NCBI GenBank assembly: GCA_963823215.1
Contig: CAWGKT010000015.1
Location: forward strand, 124,001 to 188,000
Source: CAIWHR01 sp963823215
GTDB taxonomy: Bacteria > Pseudomonadota > Gammaproteobacteria > Burkholderiales > Casimicrobiaceae
Direction: 5' to 3'
Length of the DNA: 64,000 nucleotides
The notes below the pieces were generated by a model. It was not told the DNA's origin. It saw only the letters and a list, made by a program, of their open reading frames with translations, and did no database searches. The translations under genes were made by a program, and so were the position numbers. Numbering within the stretch: position 1 is the stretch's first letter; the number at the start of each line of letters is the position of its first letter. This document shows, one piece after another, positions 36,017 to 44,985 of the stretch.

Positions 36017-37405
36017 ATGCGTACGCTCGGGATCGAGGCAACACGATCCATGAGCTTTTCCCGATACGGGCTCTTCGGGCTCGCCGTTCTTACGCTCGCG
36101 GTCCTGCTGAACATCACCGCGCTTTACAGTGCCGAGCGCGGCTTCGCAGCATTGCGCAATGCCGCGCTGTGGGCCCGGCACACGCAAGAGGCCGAGCACC
36201 GGATCGCGCAGATCTATCGCAGAGTCGTCGATGCGGAGACCGCGCAGCGGGGATTTCTGCTGACGGCGGACGCCACCTACCTGCAGCCCTACGAGGAGGC
36301 GCGCCGGGAATTGCCGAAGGAGCTCGACGACCTCGGGCGGCTGACGCATGAAAATCCCGTGCAGATCGCGCAGCTTGCCACGGTGAGGAAGCTGCTGGAC
36401 GCCCGGATGGCGCAGATGGAGCGGTCTCTCGCCACCAAGCGCGATGGCGGTGACGATGCGTTACGCGCGTTCCAGCTTACGCGCGAGGGGGCGGTCACGA
36501 TGAGCGGACTGCGCCTGGCCCTCGACGGCATGGCTGCGGAAGAGAGGACGCAAGACGATCGACGGATCCAGTCGTTCGGCGGCCACCAGGACCAGTTGCG
36601 CAGGGAGTTCCTGCTCGTGGTCGGCCTCAATCTCGTCCTGGTCACGCTGGGCGCCGTCACGCTGTACCAGGAAGCGCGGCGGCGCCGCCGCGAAGCGGCC
36701 GAAGTGACGGAGCGCAATGTGAAGCTGGAGAGGACCGTAAGCGAGCGTACCTCCGAGCTCACGGGACTGTCGCACTATCTGCAGCAGCTGCAGGAGGAGG
36801 AGCGGGCGAAGCTTGCGCGCGAGATTCACGACGAGCTGGGAGGAACCCTGGCGGCGGTCCTGATCGATCTGCATCTCCTGTCGGACAAGCTCGCCGCAAA
36901 CCAGCGCGTTCGTCTGACCCGCGCGATGGTGGCGATCGACGAGGCCGTCCAGGTCAAGCGCAGGATCATCGAGAACCTGCGGCCGACGGCGCTCGACAAC
37001 CTCGGCATCGGGGCGGCACTCAAATGGCAATGCAGCGAGTTCAGCAAGCGCATGGCGCTGCCATGCCGCGTGGAGATGGGGGACGAGGACCTCCAACTCT
37101 CCCCGGCCTACAGCATCGCGTTCTATCGCGTGGTCCAGGAATCGCTGACCAACATCGCCAAGTACGCCCAGGCGAAGAATGTCGCGGTCACGCTGCTCCG
37201 GGACGACGATCAATGGGTGCTGCGCATCGCGGACGACGGGATCGGCATCGACAGGTCGAAACCGCACAACGCCACGGCGCACGGACTCCTATCCATGCGC
37301 GAGCGGGCGCGCGCACTGGGGGGCAAGTTCTCCATTCTGGGCGAGCCCGGCATTGGCACCGTGGTGGAGATCCGGGTGCCGGTGCAGAACGACCTTGCGC
37401 GCTGA
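36017..37405 (+). CDS. CHASE3-domain sensor histidine kinase (HisKA_3/NarX-DesK class)
   Basis: Up to 462 residues; the ATG at 36050 (MSFSRYGLFGLAVLTLAVLL) has a better ribosome site than 36017. TM1 is followed by a CHASE3 domain (VVDAETAQRGFLLTADATYL), then TM2 (FLLVVGLNLVLVTLGAVTLY). HisKA_3 has RAKLAREIHDELGGTLAAVL with phospho-His. The ATPase has YRVVQESLTNIAKYAQAKNV (N box), RIADDGIGID and GLLSMRERARALGGKFSI. All catalytic motifs are present, unlike the sensor at 31755. Probable partner of the LuxR-type regulator at 33976. Confidence 0.92.
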   Translation: MRTLGIEATRSMSFSRYGLFGLAVLTLAVLLNITALYSAERGFAALRNAALWARHTQEAEHRIAQIYRRVVDAETAQRGFLLTADATYLQPYEEARRELPKELDDLGRLTHENPVQIAQLATVRKLLDARMAQMERSLATKRDGGDDALRAFQLTREGAVTMSGLRLALDGMAAEERTQDDRRIQSFGGHQDQLRREFLLVVGLNLVLVTLGAVTLYQEARRRRREAAEVTERNVKLERTVSERTSELTGLSHYLQQLQEEERAKLAREIHDELGGTLAAVLIDLHLLSDKLAANQRVRLTRAMVAIDEAVQVKRRIIENLRPTALDNLGIGAALKWQCSEFSKRMALPCRVEMGDEDLQLSPAYSIAFYRVVQESLTNIAKYAQAKNVAVTLLRDDDQWVLRIADDGIGIDRSKPHNATAHGLLSMRERARALGGKFSILGEPGIGTVVEIRVPVQNDLAR

Positions 37406-37530
37406 TCGCGCAAGATGCGACACGCCGTCCGGCCGCCCCCCCGCTGTCCACGCCGACTGCCCTCCGGGCGCGAATGGCCGACGCCAAGATGGTCACGGGC
37501 GCGCACAGAGCGAGCCGACGCCGGCATCGT

Positions 37531-38589
37531 TCAAACAGCGGACGCGCCGCGATGAGGCTGCGCCTCCCGCCGGGCGCCTGCGAACGCAACGCCGGCACCC
37601 GATGCGACGGTGTAATGAAAGCGCCTCGCAATCGGCGTGGCGGGTTGGTCCGTGGCGTCCCGCCCGGGAATCAGAAGGTCGAATTCGTCCCGGATCAGCG
37701 CGTAGCACTCGCAGACGAGTGCATCCAGGCGCGGCCGATTCAGCACGGTGATCCGGCCGCGGCGATAGCGGATCAGACCAGCGGTTTGCAGTCGTCCGGC
37801 CACCTCGGTGATGCTCTCACGGCGTACCCCGAGGAGGCTTGCCATCGTGTCCTGCGTAAGCGCAAGCTCGTTCGCGCCAAGGCGGTCGAGCGTCGACAGC
37901 AGCAAGCGGGCAAACCGCTGCTCGAGCCGATGATGGCAATGACACGCGGCCATCTGCGTCGTCTGCGCGATCAGTGCCTGCGCATAGCGCAACAGCGGTT
38001 GACGCAACGCCGGGCAGCTCTCGAACTTCGCCTTCAAGACGTCGGCGCGGAGCCGGTACCCGTGCCCGCTGCTGCGCACGACCGCCCGGCTGGTCGGGCG
38101 GCTCCCGCCCAGGAGCAGGTGGATGCCGACCAGCCCTTCGTTGCCCGAGAGACCGACTTCGACGGAGGTTCCGCTTGCCGACTCCAAGAGAAACGATACG
38201 ATGCCGCTCACCGGAAAGTAGACGTGCTCGAGCGCGCCGCCCGCTTCGCAGATCACCCACCGCTCCGGCAGGGCGACGAATTCCAGCTGCGGCAGCAAGT
38301 CTGCGTACGTGCTCGCCTCGATCGCGGCCAACAGCCGGTTTTGTCTGGGGTCAAGGGCCGTGCGCCGCGCATCGTATCCGATCGCGGGGATCTCCTGCGC
38401 GCGCTCCGCGATGCGCACGAGCGTCCGCGCGTACTCGGCGCGGCGGTGATGGGCGATGTAGGTACCCAGCATCGTCACCGTGGATCCGGGCGACGAATTC
38501 CCTGACAACGCGAGCTCGTGCCGCGCGGTGGGAGTCGGCGGGTCGGGAAAGATCCGATCTTGGCGTAACGATTGCATGTGGGCCCCCAT
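37531..38589 (-). CDS. Crp/Fnr-family transcriptional regulator
   Basis: About 350 residues from the ATG at 38589 (an ATG at 38577 is also possible). Effector-binding domain: RLLAAIEASTYADLLPQLEF, VYFPVSGIVSFLLES and EVGLSGNEGLVGIHLLLGGS. The winged helix reads TQDTMASLLGVRRESITEVA, GRLQTAGLIRYRRGRITVLN. An unusually long N-terminal extension (about 85 residues) and a 30-residue C-terminal tail flank the family core. It lacks the Fnr Cys cluster. Confidence 0.88.
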   Translation of the reverse strand: MGAHMQSLRQDRIFPDPPTPTARHELALSGNSSPGSTVTMLGTYIAHHRRAEYARTLVRIAERAQEIPAIGYDARRTALDPRQNRLLAAIEASTYADLLPQLEFVALPERWVICEAGGALEHVYFPVSGIVSFLLESASGTSVEVGLSGNEGLVGIHLLLGGSRPTSRAVVRSSGHGYRLRADVLKAKFESCPALRQPLLRYAQALIAQTTQMAACHCHHRLEQRFARLLLSTLDRLGANELALTQDTMASLLGVRRESITEVAGRLQTAGLIRYRRGRITVLNRPRLDALVCECYALIRDEFDLLIPGRDATDQPATPIARRFHYTVASGAGVAFAGARREAQPHRGASAV

Positions 38590-38765
38590 CGAGTGGTTGG
38601 TTGGTACACACGACAGGAGCAACACGCGTGCCGCGCGTTCGCACCGGCAACCCGCTCGCCGTGCCGATCTCCGGAAACACATGTTTACGCGACGGATTTC
38701 AGGGGATCGGCGGCAATACGCACGCGCGTGCATGATCCGAGCGGGTCTTGAACGTGTGGTAATCG

Positions 38766-38978
38766 TTACCTCGCCGCTGGCATTTTTTTCGATGCATGCT
38801 GTCCGTCCGAGATGGCTTTCTTGCCAGAGCCCGAGAACGAGTTCCGCCGCAGAGCCGGCGAGCTGCCGCGCGTCGTCGCCTCGAGACCTGCAGGCAGTGT
38901 CGCGCATCCGGCAACCAGCAACGCGGCGGCAAACGCGATGACGTGCGGAAGGCGGCGCCACCCGATATCCGTCGCCAT
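38766..38978 (-). CDS. small lipoprotein
   Basis: 70 residues starting one base after the AI-2E exporter stop. LPHVIAFAAALLVAGCATLP contains a clean lipobox (LVAGC). The mature part is basic and low-complexity (RRNSFSGSGKKAISDG). Probably cotranscribed with the exporter. Function unknown. Confidence 0.6.
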   Translation of the reverse strand: MATDIGWRRLPHVIAFAAALLVAGCATLPAGLEATTRGSSPALRRNSFSGSGKKAISDGQHASKKMPAAR

Positions 38979-38979
38979 G

Positions 38980-40116
38980 TCAGGCGTCCATCAGCATGGC
39001 AACCGGCTTGAGGCGCTCGATTGCGCCGAAGACGATCTTGATCGTCACAACGATCGGGAACGCCAGCAGCAGCCCCCATCCGCCCCACACCATGCCGAAG
39101 TAGAGGAGCGCGACGAAGACGACCACCGCATTCATGCGTGCGCTGCGGCCCATCAGCGCCGTTTGCAGCCAGACACCGATCAGCGCGGCAGAGGTCAGTG
39201 GCACGGCGGCGGCGGCGATCGCCTGGGCGAGGTTGTCGAACTGCAGGTAGGCCACCAGGCCGACGGCCGTGGTCACGGCAGCGGCACCAACGTAAGGTAT
39301 GGTGTGGAGAATCGCCATGGCAATGCCCCAGAACGCCGGGTAGCGGACATCGAGCAGGTACAGTCCTGCCGACGTGGCGATGCCGACGGCGATGTTGATC
39401 GCCAGGACCAGGGCAAAATAGCGATGGCTCACTTGATGGATCTGATTCAGGATCTGCAGCGCCTTCTTGCGCGGCGTCAATGACGGGCCCATCGCCTGCA
39501 TGAGCCGGCGGCGGAAAAGGTCGCCCGCTGCGAGCAGGTAGTAGGTCAGAAAGAGGACCGAAGCGAGCTGGCCGACGACAATTGCCATGCCCACGGTGCC
39601 CGCCGCGACCAACGCCTTGGGCTCTGGAGGGGGCGGCGCGGACGGCGTCGAATTGGTGCCGGGGGTCGTCGTGGCGCCTGCCAGCTTCTGGAGCTCGTCG
39701 GCAGTCTTGCGCACCTGCTTCAACGGGCCTTGCCCGTCGCGCTGCCATTTGGTCACTTCAACGCGCAACTGCTGCACGGCATGCGGCAACTCCTCGAGGA
39801 CGTCGGTTGCCCCGTTCAGTGCCTGCTGGATACCGATGCCGACACCGGCGATCACGAGCACCATGGTGATCGCGGCTCCGAAGTCGCGTGGCACCCGACA
39901 ACGCTCCATCCAGTCGACGGCGGGAGTCAGGGCGAAGCTCATGAACAGGCTTACGAACAGGGGAATGAAGAAGGCTGCTCCGGCGTGGAGCACGAAGGGC
40001 GCCACGATCAACGCGACCGTGACGATTGCGACGGTACGTGTATCGAGCGGGCGAGCCTGCTCCTCGACCGCTGCGGGGAGTGGCGACTCGGCGTCGATCG
40101 CTTGCACATCGATCAT
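38980..40116 (-). CDS. AI-2E (PerM/TqsA-type) family transporter
   Basis: 378 residues from the ATG at 40116 with GGGGAG upstream. N-terminal TM pair (TVAIVTVALIVAPFVLHAGA, then FFIPLFVSLFMSFALTPAVD) and a soluble loop with a Pro-rich insertion (STPSAPPPPEPKALV). Then come VLFLTYYLLAAGDLFRRRLM, GIAMAILHTIPYVGAAAVTT and GVWLQTALMGRSARMNAVVV, followed by MVWGGWGLLLAFPIVVTIKI. This is the AI-2E transporter fold; family members export quorum signals or act as Na+/H+ antiporters. The substrate is not predictable here. Confidence 0.9.
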   Translation of the reverse strand: MIDVQAIDAESPLPAAVEEQARPLDTRTVAIVTVALIVAPFVLHAGAAFFIPLFVSLFMSFALTPAVDWMERCRVPRDFGAAITMVLVIAGVGIGIQQALNGATDVLEELPHAVQQLRVEVTKWQRDGQGPLKQVRKTADELQKLAGATTTPGTNSTPSAPPPPEPKALVAAGTVGMAIVVGQLASVLFLTYYLLAAGDLFRRRLMQAMGPSLTPRKKALQILNQIHQVSHRYFALVLAINIAVGIATSAGLYLLDVRYPAFWGIAMAILHTIPYVGAAAVTTAVGLVAYLQFDNLAQAIAAAAVPLTSAALIGVWLQTALMGRSARMNAVVVFVALLYFGMVWGGWGLLLAFPIVVTIKIVFGAIERLKPVAMLMDA

Positions 40117-40308
40117 TACCACTCCCCGGGTCGACTCGCAGTCAAAGGGCGGCCCGTCGCAGTCTCGGAACACTGCGCCGGACCACCCGGCGCGCGACGG
40201 ACGTCAATAGCTTTTGTGCTCCGGCGCTTTTGTCAGAAGGGAATGCCGATCTCGTACGGCCGTGGTGATACCGAAAGCCTTCCCGTTGCCAAGCAGCGCC
40301 GCAGCGGG

Positions 40309-40491
40309 TCAATCGAAATCGGGGGCTGCGGTCGATCGCCACTCCGGCGGGCACAACGTACTGTAGTCGGGGGCGCCCCAATCGATGGCTTCGTCCCAGG
40401 CACTTGCGTCCCGAATCGACAAGGCCTCCGCCTTCGCGTTGAGCGCCGACAGCAGATCTTCCCCAGACTGGCTGCTGATCTTCCGATCCAT
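40309..40491 (-). CDS. hypothetical 60-residue acidic protein
   Basis: ATG at 40491 with GGAGG six bases upstream. MDRKISSQSGEDLLSALNAK, then DASAWDEAIDWGAPDYSTLC; acidic and Trp-rich, no domain known. Divergent from the PRC-barrel gene, with the 40603 palindrome between them. Confidence 0.55.
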   Translation of the reverse strand: MDRKISSQSGEDLLSALNAKAEALSIRDASAWDEAIDWGAPDYSTLCPPEWRSTAAPDFD

Positions 40492-40602
40492 GTTCGCCCT
40501 CCATCAGGTGATTTCCAGCGTGCGATGCAAGACTATTCGCGGCGACCGGGGAACGCCATACGGATGCGACCGATAGCCATGTAGTCTGCACCGCGAAACG
40601 GT

Positions 40603-40618
40603 GTAGGACTTGTCCGAC
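40603..40618. promoter_or_regulatory. 16-bp palindrome, operator candidate
   Basis: GTAGGACTTGTCCGAC: its reverse complement differs from the site at 35984-35999 at one base. It lies in the gap between the genes starting at 40491 (minus) and 40826 (plus). Confidence 0.45.
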
Positions 40619-40825
40619 GTTTCCGCTTCCGACAAAGGCGCGTTGCGCGCAGGGTACCTGGCGGTGATATTTGGTTGGCCAGCGCACATTCGCGTCGACC
40701 GATATCGGATATGGTCGAACTGCAATCCGCACCCAGGGGGCGTCACGTGGTTCGTGTTGGCCCCACCCCGGACGGGCAGGTTGCCCGCGTGGCGCGCTTG
40801 CATCCGCTAACTCGTGGAGAATGGC

Positions 40826-41233
40826 ATGTTCGAAAGAATTCGAAGGCTTGGCGCGAGCCCGGCAGTCTCCCAGGCGTCGAAACATGGTTGCCTCCTGGGA
40901 GTGAGAAATCTGGTGGGGAACAATGTCTACGATGCCGACGGCAACTATGTGGGCAGGCTCGAGGAAATCATCATCGATCCGACGACCGGTTGTGTCCGAC
41001 ATGCGGTACTGGCTGTCGGAGGCGTGATGGGGCTCGGAGGACGCCGGCTCGCCGTTCCATGGAGCACGTTGACTCCGGATCCAGACTACCGGCGATGCGT
41101 CGTGGACGTGACGCAGATGCAATTTACCGCGGCGCGGATTCCAAAGGACGACCCGTGGCTGCGACGTGCCGATGCGACACACACGATCGAGGACACTGTG
41201 TTCGTGTCACGCCTCCTCGGCAGGAGAGGTTGA
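40826..41233 (+). CDS. PRC-barrel domain protein
   Basis: 135 residues from the ATG at 40826 (GGAG upstream; an in-frame GTG at 40814 is possible). GVRNLVGNNVYDADGNYVGR, LEEIIIDPTTGCVRHAVLAV and RRLAVPWSTLTPD form the PRC-barrel beta fold. These stand-alone proteins occur in proteobacterial stress clusters next to BON and SYLF genes, as here. The 3' end overlaps the convergent BON gene. Confidence 0.85.
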   Translation: MFERIRRLGASPAVSQASKHGCLLGVRNLVGNNVYDADGNYVGRLEEIIIDPTTGCVRHAVLAVGGVMGLGGRRLAVPWSTLTPDPDYRRCVVDVTQMQFTAARIPKDDPWLRRADATHTIEDTVFVSRLLGRRG

Positions 41234-41714
41234 GCGGAGCGTCCGCGAAAATGCCCGGTGACGCGCTGTCCACCGGGCATCCGACGATCGATCGCGCGAT
41301 CGTCCACTTGCGGGCGTCAGCCCGTCGACTTTCACGGCAGAGATTATCGATTACCGACCTCACACCGCTGACTTGCTGCGCAGTCTGTGTCGCGCGCTCC
41401 TTCAGCGTCGAGTTCTCGACCACACCGGACATCGTCACGACGCCGTCCTTCGTGTCGACATCGATGCGCAGAGCACTCAGCCCCGGCTCGGCGATGATCG
41501 CCGACTTCACCTTGGCGGTAATGGCGGCGTCTACGACCGCGTTTGCGGCCTGCGACGTCGCACGATCCGTCGCGGCGGCGACCTTCTCCGCATTGCGCTC
41601 CACCTTCTGGCTGGTGGTCTCCGTGGAATGGCGGTCGCTGCACCCGGCGCTCGCCAGCGTCGCGCCGACGAAGAGAATTGCCAGTGGTGCCATCCGATTG
41701 TGCGCCTTCATCAT
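41124..41714 (-). CDS. BON-domain lipoprotein (probable C-terminal frameshift)
   Basis: Start at 41714/41711 (MMKAHNRM). LAILFVGATLASAGC is the lipobox region. A helical linker (EKVAAATDRATSQAANAVVD) precedes one BON domain: AAITAKVKSAIIAEPGLSAL, RIDVDTKDGVVTMSGVVENS and QVSGVRSVIDNL. After the BON the frame continues about 45 further residues antisense to the PRC gene. The usual end is soon after VRSVxNxL, and the next frame offers SAVKVDG, so a 1-nt shift near 41340 is likely. BON lipoproteins support outer-membrane integrity. Confidence 0.8.
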   Translation of the reverse strand: MMKAHNRMAPLAILFVGATLASAGCSDRHSTETTSQKVERNAEKVAAATDRATSQAANAVVDAAITAKVKSAIIAEPGLSALRIDVDTKDGVVTMSGVVENSTLKERATQTAQQVSGVRSVIDNLCRESRRADARKWTIARSIVGCPVDSASPGIFADAPLNLSCRGGVTRTQCPRSCVSHRHVAATGRPLESAPR

Positions 41715-42141
41715 CTTGGCTCCTTTGTGTCGTTGGCATTCCACACTCGCGTGGAATGGGGCGGCAGGGGCATTGAACCCTATGTCCGATCCACTGCCAC
41801 GCATCCATCATCCACGGCCATCGCGTCCGCCGCACTCGGACGGGACCTGAAGCCGACGTAGGCGGGAACTTACGTCCGCGTAGGACGTCGGCTGCGCCCC
41901 GGTCCGCCAGACGACGAATGGCTCGTTGATCCTGCGAGCGGCCACGCATTTGCCAGCAAGGGCATGCCCCCACGGGGCGTTGCCGGCCGTTTCCTACACC
42001 TGCATGAGTTGCTCGCCGACAGCGCGAACCGGTTCAGGGGACGATCCTGTAATCGCGCGTCTCGACCGCGTCCACCGCGTCCGGATTGGACGTTCGTGTT
42101 CAGATTGCGCGCATCCCGGTTAACCAGGAAAGGAGTACAGC

Positions 42142-42861
42142 ATGGCTTCCTATACCGACATCACGCGAAGGGCCACACGACGATGGCTGGGTTTGCTCAC
42201 GGTTGCATCGGTCGTCGCTGCCAGTGGGCATGCATTCGCGCAATCCGAGCAACAGGATCTTGTGAACGCATCCGAGGTGACGTTCAACAATTTCATGCGC
42301 GATCCCGACATGACCTGGATGCAGCGGCACATCGGGCGCGCCAAAGGTGTTCTGATCGCACCGACAGTGGTCAAGGCGGGGTGGATCCTCGGTGGATCGG
42401 GCGGTCGCGCCGTCCTGCTCGCACGCGACACCCAGACGGGCCGCTGGGCCGGCCCGGCGTTCTATAACGTCGGCGCAGCGAGCGTCGGCTTTCAGGCTGG
42501 TGTCTCCGTGTCGGAGACGGTGACGCTGGTAATGACCGAGAAGGGCATGAACTCGTTGCTGGCAACCTCGGTCAAGCTGGGCGGAGACGTGAGCGTCGCC
42601 GCAGGCCCGGTCGGGGCCGGCGCAAACAGTGACATCACCACCGACCTCGTCGCTTTCAGTCGCTCCAAGGGAATCTATGGCGGCCTCAATCTCGAGGGCA
42701 GCGTGATCGACGTAGCCGACAACTGGAACCGGACGTACTATGGGATGGCCGTGTTGCCTCCGGATATCCTCATGCGGGCAACCGCGCGCAACGATGGAGC
42801 GGATCGGCTGATTGCCGAGTTGAGACGCGCCGCTTCCGGTGAGAGGACGAGCTCACGTTGA
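42142..42861 (+). CDS. SYLF (YSC84-like) lipid-binding domain protein, exported
   Basis: 239 residues, with AGGAAAGGAG upstream. Signal peptide LLTVASVVAASGHAFA. The SYLF domain: DMTWMQRHIGRAKGVLIAPT, VVKAGWILGGSGGRAVLLAR, YNVGAASVGFQAGVSVSETV and SKGIYGGLNLEGSVIDVADN. In bacteria these proteins are secreted and may bind phospholipids. A GGAACTT-containing inverted-repeat region lies upstream at about 41855-41895. Confidence 0.9.
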   Translation: MASYTDITRRATRRWLGLLTVASVVAASGHAFAQSEQQDLVNASEVTFNNFMRDPDMTWMQRHIGRAKGVLIAPTVVKAGWILGGSGGRAVLLARDTQTGRWAGPAFYNVGAASVGFQAGVSVSETVTLVMTEKGMNSLLATSVKLGGDVSVAAGPVGAGANSDITTDLVAFSRSKGIYGGLNLEGSVIDVADNWNRTYYGMAVLPPDILMRATARNDGADRLIAELRRAASGERTSSR

Positions 42862-42953
42862 GTTCGGGGATGGCTCGGCTCACCCTCGTCGGCCGGGCCA
42901 TCTCTCGCGGCGCAGGTGAAATGGTCGCCATCTTCGCCGCATCCTGGGTCAGG

Positions 42954-44969
42954 TCACCCCGTGATCAGCAGAATCCATGCCGTCCCGACCACGAGAAACA
43001 CGACGAGGAAGAATAGCGTCACGAGCAATCCGAGCCGATAGAGTTCGCGCTGCGTCAGGTAGCCGCTGCCGACGAAGATGACGTTCTGGCTGCCCCCCTG
43101 CGGCGTGATGACCGAGAAATAACTGCTCGCGAACAGCAGCGCGAACGCCATCAGCGGCGCGGGCACGCCGCCGCGGATGCCCACGTCGAGGAACACGCCC
43201 AGGAGGGCCAGAACCTGCGACGACTGGCTCACGAACATGTAGTGGATCGCGACGTAGAGCACGACGAGCGTCACGTACGTCACCGGCCACGACAGGCCGC
43301 CCAGATGCGACGCGAGGCGCTGGCCCGCGTAACCCATGAATCCCAGCTCGTTCAACTGCCCGCTCAGGGCGAACAGGACCGCGAGCCACAGAAAGATCGT
43401 GAGCGTGTCGCCCTGCGCCGCGATGTCGTCCAGCGTCAGCACGTTGGTCATCAGCAGCACGCCGAGTCCGGCGAAGGCGATGCTGGTCACGTTGAGCTGC
43501 AACCGGTCGGCGAAGATCCAGCCGCAGACCATCAGCGCAAACGTCACCGCGGTGATTCGCTCGTCGCGCGACAGCGGTCCCAGTGCCGAGAGCGCCTTCC
43601 GCGCGGCGACCGGGGCTTCGGGCGTCGCGCCGACGCCGGGCGGGAAGATACGCGCGACGACCCACGGCAAGAGCAGGATCGCGGTCAGTGCCGGCACCGA
43701 CGCAGCGATCAGCCAGCTGCCGAAATTGATGTTCAATCCGAACTCGTTGGCTACCTGGATGCCGATCGGGTTGGCCGACGTGGCCGTCATCCAGAGTGCG
43801 GACGACACGGCAAGACTCGCCATGCCGCAGAACATCAGGTACGCGCCGAGCCGTCGGCCCTCGGGATCGTCGGGGCGCGAGCCGGATCCCATCGCCACGG
43901 ACAGCACGACCGGATAGATGACGCCGCCGCGCGCGGTATTGCTCGGGAATGCCGGCGCGATCAGCGCGTCCGTGAGCACGACGCTGTACGCGAGGCCCAG
44001 CGAGGAGCGGCCGAAACGGCTCACCATGAAGAGGCTGATCCGGTGTCCCAGCCCGGACTTGACGATCGCCTGCGCCACGAGGAACGCGATCACTACCAGC
44101 AGCACCGTCGCGTTGGCGAAGCCGCTGAACGCCTGTGCGGGCGATAGGGTGCCGGTCAGGACGACCGCGGCTACCGCCAGCATGGTCGACGTGAGGAGCG
44201 GGAAGGCGCCCGCGAGCACCGCCGCGATCGCCGCGACGAACACCGCAAAAAGGTGCCAGGCGGGCGGCGTGAGTCCGGCCGGGACCGGCGCAAACCAGAT
44301 GCCGAATGCCAGAGCGAATGGCAGCGCGCGCTTGAGGATCAGGGCCGGACCGATCATGGCCGCGAACCTCCCGCGCCCGAGGTACGGTGAGGCGCCGACG
44401 CGCACCCGGCCCCTAAGTCCCTCCGATTGACCCTGCACAGTGCCGTCGTCGGCCTCGAGCACGAAACGCCACGAGAACTCGTAGGCCCCCGTCACGCCCA
44501 CGTATCGCCCCGTGCCGCCAACGAAAGTGCCGACGATCCGGTTGCCCGTCGCCGTGCCTTCGCCGCGCAGCTCGCTGAAGGCCTGATCGCCGCGCTCGTC
44601 CGTCCAGACGGAACGGCCGACCATCCCGGTGGCGCTGTCGTTGAGCACGATCGCTTCGGCGCGAAAACCCACACCCGGGCGCGAAGGTCCGGCCAACAGC
44701 AACGATCCGTTGAGTTTCACGATGGAGGCGCGCCGATCGCCCCCGAGGCGAATGGTCTGCCGGTTGCCGGCCGCGGTCCATGTTCCCTGGAACTCGCGCC
44801 ACTCCCCACCGGCGGGAAGCGCCGGCGACGGTGGGGTTTCGGTACCGCACGCCGCCAGGGCCAACAGCGCGGCGCAAACGGTCGTTGCGAGCCGCCATGC
44901 GCCTTGCCGCAACCTTGGTACTGCGCCCGCGGGCAGCGCCTCCCTCATCGCCGCGGAATCCAGTCGCAC
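42954..44969 (-). CDS. SLC13/DASS-type anion permease fused to an N-terminal lipoprotein-like domain
   Basis: 671 residues in one intact frame. Residues about 27-41 form a signal with lipobox (AALLALAACG). Residues about 55-195 are a beta-rich domain (FQGTWTAAGNRQTIRLGGDR, VGRSVWTDERGDQAFSELRG, RIVGTFVGGTGRYVGVTGAY) resembling allene-oxide-cyclase-like barrels. From about 205 follows a polytopic permease with PAFPSNTARGGVIYPVVLSV (first SNT motif) and ITPQGGSQNVIFVGSGYL near the end, typical of dicarboxylate/sulfate DASS carriers. Ordinary family members have about 470 residues. The extra domain would sit outside the cytoplasm. Confidence 0.85.
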   Translation of the reverse strand: MRLDSAAMREALPAGAVPRLRQGAWRLATTVCAALLALAACGTETPPSPALPAGGEWREFQGTWTAAGNRQTIRLGGDRRASIVKLNGSLLLAGPSRPGVGFRAEAIVLNDSATGMVGRSVWTDERGDQAFSELRGEGTATGNRIVGTFVGGTGRYVGVTGAYEFSWRFVLEADDGTVQGQSEGLRGRVRVGASPYLGRGRFAAMIGPALILKRALPFALAFGIWFAPVPAGLTPPAWHLFAVFVAAIAAVLAGAFPLLTSTMLAVAAVVLTGTLSPAQAFSGFANATVLLVVIAFLVAQAIVKSGLGHRISLFMVSRFGRSSLGLAYSVVLTDALIAPAFPSNTARGGVIYPVVLSVAMGSGSRPDDPEGRRLGAYLMFCGMASLAVSSALWMTATSANPIGIQVANEFGLNINFGSWLIAASVPALTAILLLPWVVARIFPPGVGATPEAPVAARKALSALGPLSRDERITAVTFALMVCGWIFADRLQLNVTSIAFAGLGVLLMTNVLTLDDIAAQGDTLTIFLWLAVLFALSGQLNELGFMGYAGQRLASHLGGLSWPVTYVTLVVLYVAIHYMFVSQSSQVLALLGVFLDVGIRGGVPAPLMAFALLFASSYFSVITPQGGSQNVIFVGSGYLTQRELYRLGLLVTLFFLVVFLVVGTAWILLITG

Positions 44970-44985
44970 GTTTGGCGGGGCGGGG

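Noticed and set aside
41855..41895. GGAACTT with an inverted repeat upstream of the SYLF gene as an RpoE-type promoter
   Set aside because: No matching -10 at the right spacing; the palindrome arms are imperfect. Kept only as a remark.
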